NCBI GenBank assembly: GCA_030615435.1
Contig: JAUWZH010000009.1
Coordinates: 1-19,951, forward strand
Direction: 5' to 3'
Length of the DNA stretch: 19,951 nucleotides
Source: Candidatus Brocadiaceae bacterium
GTDB taxonomy: Bacteria; Planctomycetota; Brocadiia; SM23-32
A program made the translations under genes and the position numbers. Below are positions 14,921-19,951 of this stretch, one piece after another. Position 1 is the first letter of the stretch. Every line of letters starts with the position of its first letter. The notes beneath the pieces were generated by a model that had not been told where the DNA came from, did not search any database, and saw nothing but the letters and a program-made list of their open reading frames with translations.

Positions 14921-16657
14921 CTACACCTCCGGGGGGTCCAATAGACGCACCAATTGCTCCAGCATTGCCCTTACTCTGCCACCCAGTTCCCCGGGCGGCA
15001 CATCGCTCTGCGAACCGTCCCGCCGGACCTGCAGCTCCAGCTCTCCGCTCTTCAGGTATCCCTTGCCCACCACCACCCGGAGGGGGAACCCGATCAGGTC
15101 GGCGTCCTTGAACTTCACCCCCGGCCGGTCCCTGCGGTCGTCGAGGATCACGTCGGCTCCGACCTGCCGCAGCGCCTCGTAGGCCTCCTCCGCCGCGGCC
15201 ACTATCTTCTCGTCGCTCATGTCGAGCGGCACGACCACCACCTCGTACGGAGCGATGGCCGGCGGCCACACGATCCCCCTCTCGTCGGCGAGCTGTTCGA
15301 CGGCCGCCGCCGCGATGCGGTTCACCCCGATCCCGTAGCAACCCATCACGTAGGGCCGCTCCCGCCCCGAGGCGTCGAGGAAGGTGGCGTTGAGGAGCTT
15401 GCTGTACTTCGTGCCGAGCTGGAACACGTGCCCCACCTCGATCCCGTGCGAGAGCTTCATCGCCTCCCCACATCGCGGGCAGGGGTCGCCGTCGCTCGCC
15501 GTGTGGATATCCTCGATGCGGCCCGGCTGGAAATCCCGCCCCGGCACCACTCCGACCAGGTGTGCCTCCGCCCGGTTGGCGCCGGTCACCCCGTTCTCTA
15601 TGCGGAGCACGGCCGGGTCGGCGACCATCTCGATGCCTTCGAGTCCCACCGGTCCCGCAAAGCCCACCGGGGCGCCCGTCGCCGACTCGACGGTTTCCGC
15701 GTCCGCCGCCTCCACGGACTTCGCGCCGAGCGCCCGCGCCAGCTTGGCCTCGTTCAGCTCGTGGTCCCCCCGCACCAGCGCCGCCACCGGCCGCCCGTCG
15801 GCGCGGTAGATGAGGGTCTTGATGATCTGTTCGGGCGCAACGCCGAGCATCCCGCCCACCTGCGCGACGGTGCTGGCGCCGGGCGTGGGGACTTCCCTGA
15901 GCTGTGGGTCGGCCTTCCGCTCCGCCGCCGACGGGGGCGCCCCCACCTCCGCCCTCTCGGCGTTGGCGGCGTAGCCGCACGCAGCGCACTCGAGGTACAG
16001 GTCGTCCCCGACGGAGCTCGACACCATGAACTCCTCGGACCGCGCCCCGCCCATCGCGCCCGACTCCGCCTCCACCACCACGTAGTCCAGCCCGCAGCGC
16101 TCGAAGATCCGGCAGTAGGCATCGTGCATGTCCCTGTAGGTCTCTTCGAGGCTCTCCTGGTCCGCGTGGAAGCTGTAGGCGTCCTTCATGATGAACTCAC
16201 GGGTGCGCAGCACCCCGAAGCGTGGGCGGACCTCGTCGCGGAACTTCGTCTGAATCTGGTAGAGGTTCAGCGGCAGTTGGCGGTAGCTCGCCACGTTGTC
16301 GCGCACCAGGGCCGTGATGACCTCCTCGTGGGTCGGCGCCAGCACCCCCTGTCGGCCGTGCCGGTCGGTGAACCGGATCAGGTCATCTCCGAAGACCTCC
16401 AGCCTGCCGCTGCGGGCCATGATCTCGGCGGGCCAGAGGGCGGGCATGAGGACTTCGAGCGCCCCGGCAGCGTCCATTTCCTCCCGCACGATGGCCGTGA
16501 TCTTGTTGAGGGTCCTCTGGCCGAGCGGCAGGTAGGAATAGGTGCCGCTGCCGAGCTTGCGGATCATGCCGGCGCGCAGCATGAGGACGTGGCTTTTGTT
16601 CTCCGCCTCGGCGGGGGTTTCCTTCAGGGTCGGTATGAGGGAGCGGCTCCAGCGCAT
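14921..16657 (-). CDS. proS: Prolyl-tRNA synthetase, bacterial type with editing domain
   Basis: The protein has 578 residues, the length of the bacterial (E. coli-like) class II enzyme. It charges tRNA-Pro with proline. The catalytic core (about 1-220 and 390-465) has LRAGMIRKLGSGTYSYLPLG, the motif 2 segment KFRDEVRPRFGVLRTREFIM and the motif 3 segment VMGCYGIGVNRI. The inserted editing domain (about 225-385), which clears Ala-tRNA-Pro, includes IIKTLIYR and ALVRGDHELNEAKL. The C-terminal anticodon-binding domain (about 470-575) includes ILDDRRDRPGVKFKDADLIG. Cysteine pairs CAAC and CPRC flank the insertion. The start at 16657 has only a weak ribosome-binding site (ACGGAA). It is first in the reverse operon, under the promoter at 16741-16769. 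Confidence 0.96.
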   Translation of the reverse strand: MRWSRSLIPTLKETPAEAENKSHVLMLRAGMIRKLGSGTYSYLPLGQRTLNKITAIVREEMDAAGALEVLMPALWPAEIMARSGRLEVFGDDLIRFTDRHGRQGVLAPTHEEVITALVRDNVASYRQLPLNLYQIQTKFRDEVRPRFGVLRTREFIMKDAYSFHADQESLEETYRDMHDAYCRIFERCGLDYVVVEAESGAMGGARSEEFMVSSSVGDDLYLECAACGYAANAERAEVGAPPSAAERKADPQLREVPTPGASTVAQVGGMLGVAPEQIIKTLIYRADGRPVAALVRGDHELNEAKLARALGAKSVEAADAETVESATGAPVGFAGPVGLEGIEMVADPAVLRIENGVTGANRAEAHLVGVVPGRDFQPGRIEDIHTASDGDPCPRCGEAMKLSHGIEVGHVFQLGTKYSKLLNATFLDASGRERPYVMGCYGIGVNRIAAAAVEQLADERGIVWPPAIAPYEVVVVPLDMSDEKIVAAAEEAYEALRQVGADVILDDRRDRPGVKFKDADLIGFPLRVVVGKGYLKSGELELQVRRDGSQSDVPPGELGGRVRAMLEQLVRLLDPPEV

Positions 16658-16740
16658 CGCGGAAGTTCCGTGGTAAGCTTAAGGTCGTGGGTTAGCGCGT
16701 CGGGCCCGTTCTGGCGCGTGGGCGGCGCTTGAGGCAAGGC

Positions 16741-16769
16741 ATTATAGCTGCCCGACGGCCCCGTTTCAA
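16741..16769 (-). promoter_or_regulatory. Consensus sigma-70 promoter of the proS-DUF4416-ndk-lipoprotein-galE operon
   Basis: On the reverse strand TTGAAA (16769-16764) and TATAAT (16746-16741) are separated by exactly 17 bases. The -10 is a perfect match to consensus and the -35 differs at one position. Initiation near 16734 leaves a leader of about 77 bases before the proS start, too short for a T-box riboswitch. Confidence 0.75.
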
Positions 16770-16896
16770 TCGCCTGGGGGTCCCTTTGCCAGGACATCGC
16801 GACCCCCTTCCGAGCTGGCCTGCCACTACCCAGCAGCAAACCGAACCGTGCTGTCCGACAGGAGATGTCAGCGATGGACACCAGTTGGGAAAGATC

Positions 16897-16932
16897 TGGG
16901 TGAAACAGTGGATGAAACTCTGGATGAAACTG
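16897..16932 (+). repeat. Three tandem imperfect 12-base repeats
   Basis: TGGGTGAAACAG, TGGATGAAACTC and TGGATGAAACTG follow one another without spacers. The second and third copies differ only at the last base, and the first differs from the third at two positions. A 12-base period is close to one helical turn, and the array ends 42 bases before the -35 of the candidate forward promoter. An operator for a repeated-binding regulator is possible but inferred. Confidence 0.6.
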
Positions 16933-16974
16933 CCGGTGTTGACAGCAGCAGGACGGCCATTCCTGCGTTTCCCC

Positions 16975-17005
16975 TTGACGCGGGGGGCACCGATGATAGT
17001 ATAAG
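16975..17005 (+). promoter_or_regulatory. Candidate promoter of the TIGR04255 cassette
   Basis: TTGACG at 16975-16980 is followed by TAGTAT (16997-17002, spacing 16) or TATAAG (17000-17005, spacing 19). Either -10 is imperfect, but the A+T-rich pocket in G+C-rich surroundings is distinctive. It would give a leader of about 180 bases before the first cassette gene. Confidence 0.5.
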
Positions 17006-17061
17006 GGTATGTGTCAGGCATTGGGCCCTTCGTTTCGTGGGATGCCGATGAGCCGGTGTAG

Positions 17062-17110
17062 AGCGGCTGTGTATTGGGTTCTGGTCCAGTGCCACGGCCT
17101 CCAGGCCGCT
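17062..17110 (+). promoter_or_regulatory. Alternative hairpins in the cassette leader
   Basis: CGGCC-TCCA-GGCCG (17095-17108) forms a compact hairpin followed by CTGTTT. The upstream AGCGGC (17062-17067) can instead pair with GCCGCT (17105-17110), which would open that hairpin. Mutually exclusive pairing of this kind recalls attenuation, but the T-run is short and no known RNA family was recognised. Confidence 0.25.
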
Positions 17111-17190
17111 GTTTGAACCTGCAAGGCAAGCAGAGGCACTAACTCAGTGAGCGCGAGGCTGTTGCGCGGCAGGGAATTGCGGGAGAAGAA

Positions 17191-18000
17191 ATGGTCAGCT
17201 TACCGAGCTATGCTGAGCCGCCAGTCTCTGAGGTGGTGGTCGGAGTGCAATTCGCGCCCATCGAGGAGCTTCTGGCATCCCATGTGGGTCTTTACTGGAA
17301 CAAGGTACGTGATCGTTTACCGCGGGCTGAGGAACACGCTCCTATCGGACACGTTATCGAGCAGTTCCAACAGGAGGAAAGGCCCGAAACCCGCATCGAG
17401 GCCCTGACCAAGCCGCCTCTTGCTCGGAGCTGGTTCCTTAGTGATGCCGGAGACACACTCGTCCAGCTGCAGCGCGACAGGTTTTTGCACAACTGGCGGA
17501 AGACAAGCCCAGACAATATCTACCCGCGCTATCCTTCGATCAAGAACACCTTCCTTGAGTTCTGGCGGGCGTTCCTGGGGTTTCTCCAGGAGGAAGGGCT
17601 TCCTTCGCCCACGGTGGATCAGTGCGAACTCACCTATGTGAACCACGTTCGCAAAGGCCAACCGTGGGAGTCCATGGCGGATGTGGGCGCCGTTTTCAGT
17701 TGCTTCGACTGGTGCCCGCGCGGGAGCTTCCTACCAGTCCCGGAGGACGTGCGGTGGCACATGCGATTCCTCCTGCCCGAGGGCCAAGGAAGGCTCTATG
17801 CCGAGGTTATCCCAGCGCGCCTCGTATCCGAGAAGATCAGCATCATTCGATTCTCTCTGACGGCCCGAGGAATGCCCTCGGGAGAGGCAGATGCTGACGC
17901 TCTGGCTGCTTGGTACGACTTGGCCCACGAATGGATCGTCAAAGGCTTCTCGGAGCTGGTGAGCGAAGAAACCGATGACCTTTGGAAGAGGGACCGATGA
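17191..18000 (+). CDS. TIGR04255 family protein, function unknown
   Basis: The protein has 269 residues, typical of this sporadically distributed family. Family features are the N-terminal PPVSEVVVGVQF (10-21), HVGLYWNKVR (31-40), the central LQRDRFLHNWRK (93-104) and CELTYVNHV (145-153). There is no signal peptide or membrane helix, so it should be cytoplasmic. No catalytic motif is recognised. The family has no established biochemical role. The ATG at 17191 has GGGAGAAGAA upstream. Its stop overlaps the next gene's start (ATGA), implying translational coupling. Hand count of 17521-17580 gives 35 of 60 G+C, below nearby housekeeping genes, which together with the patchy family distribution suggests acquisition by transfer. 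Confidence 0.85.
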   Translation: MVSLPSYAEPPVSEVVVGVQFAPIEELLASHVGLYWNKVRDRLPRAEEHAPIGHVIEQFQQEERPETRIEALTKPPLARSWFLSDAGDTLVQLQRDRFLHNWRKTSPDNIYPRYPSIKNTFLEFWRAFLGFLQEEGLPSPTVDQCELTYVNHVRKGQPWESMADVGAVFSCFDWCPRGSFLPVPEDVRWHMRFLLPEGQGRLYAEVIPARLVSEKISIIRFSLTARGMPSGEADADALAAWYDLAHEWIVKGFSELVSEETDDLWKRDR

Positions 18001-18581
18001 GTGTCCAAGTCACCATTACGACAGACGTGGGATTCGACCCAGTGGTGCTAACCATGGACAGCAAGGCTCTGACGGATCTTGAGAAACAGGCCACTGTTAC
18101 CTGGGTCCGGGCGCCTGTCCGTCGGAAACCAGCGCCGCGAGAGACCACCCTTGAGGAAATAGAGCTCCAGTTAGGCCAAGACAGCGCTACTAACCCGGAT
18201 GAGGAGCCGCAGAATTGGATTGACGTAGTTGTAGTCCGTGCTGGGAAGCTCTGCGACCTCCCACGGGGCTGGGACGGTTCCGGGAGTCCGCCTCTCCTGC
18301 CGACCATACTTGCCGCCGCACAAGACCTACTAGAGCAGCTCCGCAACGTGATCCCGGCTGACCTTCCTGACCCGTTCGTATGCCCATTGTCGGGAGGCGG
18401 GCTTCAGATTGAAGTGACCTCGGACACAAAGCATCTGGAAATCATGTTTGACGGTCCCTCTGAGATTATCTTCCTGAAGGAAGAGAACGTCGCTGGGGAG
18501 GAAGTCATGGACAGCGGGCAGCTCAGCGCTCGGGACGTGCCAAACATCAAGAGACTGTTCAAATGGTTTGATTCGGCCTGA
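17997..18581 (+). CDS. Uncharacterised protein with GWDG and PLSGGGLQIE motifs (cassette gene 2)
   Basis: The protein has 194 residues and no signal peptide or membrane segment. The N-terminal third (1-75) is variable and charged. The second half carries LPRGWDGSGSPPLLPTILAA (88-107), a helix, then DPFVCPLSGGGLQIEVTS (125-142) and LEIMFDG. I recognise the GWDG and P-x-GG-x-Q-x-E pattern from uncharacterised proteins in accessory regions, but there is no named function. The ATG at 17997 overlaps the stop of the TIGR04255 gene (ATGA) and has GAAGAGGGA upstream. A TTG at 17982 would add five residues and is less likely. It lies nine bases before the third gene. It is probably co-translated with the TIGR04255 protein and may act with it; that is inference from gene order. 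Confidence 0.75.
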   Translation: MSVQVTITTDVGFDPVVLTMDSKALTDLEKQATVTWVRAPVRRKPAPRETTLEEIELQLGQDSATNPDEEPQNWIDVVVVRAGKLCDLPRGWDGSGSPPLLPTILAAAQDLLEQLRNVIPADLPDPFVCPLSGGGLQIEVTSDTKHLEIMFDGPSEIIFLKEENVAGEEVMDSGQLSARDVPNIKRLFKWFDSA

Positions 18582-18590
18582 CACGCTTCT

Positions 18591-18995
18591 ATGGCAGAAT
18601 CAGTAAACCTCCGTGATGATCCGGATATCCCCGACGACGAGTTCCTCTACCATTCCATTCTTCCCGAACATGTGAAAGCAGGCGAAAACCGCCCATCGAG
18701 TGCTGCCTTCTACAGCGCTACTGAACCGAACATCTCGGTGGACCGTGCTTCGCTGAGTTCGCCTCGTGACACTTTGAAACGTCGCCCAAGGGCTACTCGC
18801 GTTGCTCAGCTTTCCGCCGGACAGGCACGGGCAACAGAGAATGTGGCAGGGGTGGCTTCTGCCCCCATTCAGGACAATCGTGCCCACGCTCTGATCTTCC
18901 CACAGGATGGCGTCGTCAAGAGTGCGTGGCACACGACAGCTCGCAAGCTCGCCAAGGCTTCGGTCTGGGCGTTGGTGGCTGGCAGCGAAGGTTGA
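18591..18995 (+). CDS. Uncharacterised small protein with FLYHSILPEH and RPSSAAF motifs (cassette gene 3)
   Basis: The protein has 134 residues and is soluble by appearance. Motifs in order are IPDDEFLYHSILPEH (13-27), RPSSAAF (34-40), NISVDRASLSSP (47-58), a VAQLSAGQAR segment and DNRAHALIF (95-103). A helical end, ARKLAKASVW, follows. The order 'D-x-LYR-x-I-P', 'SSxAF', 'LSVD' and 'xAHAxI' recurs in uncharacterised proteins next to other accessory genes, but I know of no assigned function. The ATG at 18591 lies nine bases after the preceding stop with no clear ribosome-binding site, so expression probably depends on translational coupling. Hand count of 18601-18660 gives 31 of 60 G+C, the lowest sampled in the window. 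Confidence 0.7.
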   Translation: MAESVNLRDDPDIPDDEFLYHSILPEHVKAGENRPSSAAFYSATEPNISVDRASLSSPRDTLKRRPRATRVAQLSAGQARATENVAGVASAPIQDNRAHALIFPQDGVVKSAWHTTARKLAKASVWALVAGSEG

Positions 18996-19329
18996 ACTGA
19001 GGGCGGTGTGCGGGCAGGCAATCTCGTCAACTCAGGTCGCTTCCTGTTGACAGGCGAGGCCACGTTGTGTCCCGATTCATGTACTCGCCGGGTGCCCTGT
19101 TCCTCCCCCTTCGGGCCCCGTCACGGCCAGCTTTGGCAACGCCTGCAACGCCCCAGCAACATCGAGCAGACTGGGGTCGGTGTAGACGTTCTGAGGTCCA
19201 GCGAGGAGTGCCGCATGGCAGCCTGAGCAGTGCGCGGCGACGGCACGGTCTACGTGAGGTTCCTCTCCCCGTTCACGCTGCTCAGAATCGAGAAAGCCCA
19301 ATGAGGGCAGCAGGGGGGATGGGGGCGCT
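18996..19329. other. Gene-poor stretch after the cassette
   Basis: No convincing gene is present. A reverse-strand open frame of 74 codons (19077-19301) lacks a clear ribosome-binding site; part of it faintly resembles the C-terminal H-x9-DG region of DUF1559 pilin-like proteins. An 8-base inverted pair CTGAGCAG/CTGCTCAG (19223-19230, 19278-19285) and a weak GCCC-ATTGA-type hairpin (19296-19308) near the end of the reverse-strand gene are the only structures noticed. Confidence 0.5.
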
Positions 19330-19951
19330 TTATATCCAGAATATGCTGTGGTCCAGCGTCCCGGTGATGGTGTCGTAGATGGCCCACAGACCTGCGATGC
19401 TGAACTGTCCGAGTATCATCCCGAGGAAAAAGCGCCTCGCCGAGCGCAGCAACCTGGTGCCGCCGACCTTTGTGACGCCGAGCTTGATCGCCCAGGCCAG
19501 CAGGATCGTCAGCCACAACTGGTCCGTCCAATAGATCGAACAGACGATGAACCCCACCGGGTGGATGGGCCACCACAGCAGGGAACGCTGTGCCACGATG
19601 AGCCCCGCCATGATCGCCGCCCCGACGGCGCTCCAGGCGTAACCGGCATAGTTAGGGGAGCTAAGTGGGGGGGTGATCAGATCCAGGCCCCATCCGAAGG
19701 TGTACTTGGGCCCGTCTATGAAGAACCACGTGTGCAGGCTCGCCGCCCCGTGGCGATACCCGAGCCAGATGGTCGCCAGGCTCGCCGTAGCGAAGGCGAT
19801 GAAGGCCGCCAGCAAGAGCAGGGGGATCAGGCCGCGCGCCTTCCTGCGCGCCAGGTACATCCCGTGGGCCGCCGAACTCATCACCGTGGTGCGGATGTCG
19901 CTCATCCAGACCCAGCTGTGGGTCAGCACCCCATAACCTCTTGCCTCTATG
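19330..19951 (-). CDS. DUF6785/DUF6784 family membrane protein, C-terminal part (5' end outside window)
   Basis: An open reverse-strand frame runs from the right edge to a TAA at 19330, about 207 residues, so the start lies beyond the window. Four apolar helices are clear: LIPLLLLAAFIAFATASLATIWLG, one near AGYAWSAVGAAIMAGLIVA, one around GFIVCSIYW to LLAWAIKLG and one near GMILGQFSIAGLWAIYD. The phrases LTHSWVWMSDIRT, KYTFGWGLD and WWPIHPVGFIV match what I recall of the conserved C-terminal DUF6784 portion of DUF6785 proteins, which are multi-spanning inner-membrane proteins of unknown role common in planctomycetes and related phyla. An internal GTG at 19929 could look like a start, but the frame stays open upstream and the family is much longer. 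Confidence 0.75.
   Translation of the reverse strand, partial: IEARGYGVLTHSWVWMSDIRTTVMSSAAHGMYLARRKARGLIPLLLLAAFIAFATASLATIWLGYRHGAASLHTWFFIDGPKYTFGWGLDLITPPLSSPNYAGYAWSAVGAAIMAGLIVAQRSLLWWPIHPVGFIVCSIYWTDQLWLTILLAWAIKLGVTKVGGTRLLRSARRFFLGMILGQFSIAGLWAIYDTITGTLDHSIFWI

Larger units (their letters stand above)
16770..17190. other. Intergenic region between the divergent proS operon and the TIGR04255 cassette
   Basis: No convincing gene is present: short open frames on both strands lack ribosome-binding sites and recognisable motifs. The stretch holds three tandem 12-base repeats (16897-16932), a consensus TTGACA (16939-16944) without a matching -10, a plausible forward promoter (16975-17005) and hairpin-capable leader sequence (17017-17110). 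The cassette start at 17191 has GGGAGAAGAA immediately before it. No tRNA, attachment site or transposon end was recognised. Confidence 0.6.

Noticed and set aside
14954..16732. Forward open frame of 592 codons opposite proS
   Set aside because: It is antisense to a full, motif-complete prolyl-tRNA synthetase. High G+C keeps antisense frames open, and the translation is rich in R, H, V and L with no domain.
17100..17125. GTTTGAACC resembling a reversed tRNA T-loop (possible attachment site)
   Set aside because: The flanking bases do not form the T-arm stem, and no other tRNA arms or CCA end were found on either strand.
16692..17129. Reverse open frame of 145 codons across the proS promoter region
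   Set aside because: It covers a consensus promoter and the tandem repeats, lacks a ribosome-binding site and shows no family motif.
19223..19285. CTGAGCAG...CTGCTCAG inverted pair as a transposon end or terminator
   Set aside because: Only eight bases with a 47-base gap, no transposase and no target duplication; chance is a sufficient explanation.
1..19951. CRISPR arrays, rRNA, tRNA, integrase or transposase genes
   Set aside because: No regularly spaced repeats, no rRNA-like stretches, no tRNA cloverleaf and no recombinase motifs were seen on either strand.

Overview
The window looks like chromosomal DNA from a G+C-rich, diderm (lipopolysaccharide-type outer membrane) bacterium. A planctomycete-like or neighbouring candidate-phylum host fits best. 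The grounds are the gene order L25-pth-rpsF-ssb-rplI-dnaB without rpsR, an LpxC-FabZ fusion, DUF4416 and DUF6785/DUF6784 family proteins and the form of ribosomal protein S6. This placement is an inference, not a proof.

Layout. Bases 1-140 hold the tail of an unidentified membrane protein, followed by a Gfo/Idh/MocA-type oxidoreductase (276-1334). A good extended -10 promoter at 1440-1468 opens a long forward operon: ribosomal protein L25, peptidyl-tRNA hydrolase, S6, SSB, L9, replicative helicase DnaB and the outer-membrane assembly factor BamA (1589-7887). After a hairpin-rich gap and a second extended -10 promoter (8064-8072) comes an outer-membrane set: a Skp/OmpH-like chaperone, the LpxC-FabZ fusion and LpxA, then a TrkA-type RCK protein (8091-11769). 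Translation, replication and lipid A / outer-membrane assembly genes are therefore almost contiguous.

A convergent reverse-strand operon (16657 down to 11840) starts at a consensus promoter (16741-16769). It encodes prolyl-tRNA synthetase, a DUF4416 protein, nucleoside diphosphate kinase, a probable lipoprotein and a GalE-type epimerase. It meets the forward operon at a hairpin between trkA and galE.

Beyond 16770 the sequence changes character. A 420-base non-coding leader holds three tandem 12-base repeats, a plausible forward promoter and alternative hairpins. It is followed by a tightly packed three-gene cassette (17191-18995): a TIGR04255 family protein, a protein with GWDG and PLSGGGLQIE motifs, and a small protein with FLYHSILPEH and RPSSAAF motifs. 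None has a known function. Hand counts suggest lower G+C than the housekeeping genes. This accessory cassette is the best candidate here for an undescribed system. The window closes with a gene-poor stretch and the C-terminal part of a DUF6785-type membrane protein on the reverse strand that runs off the right edge.
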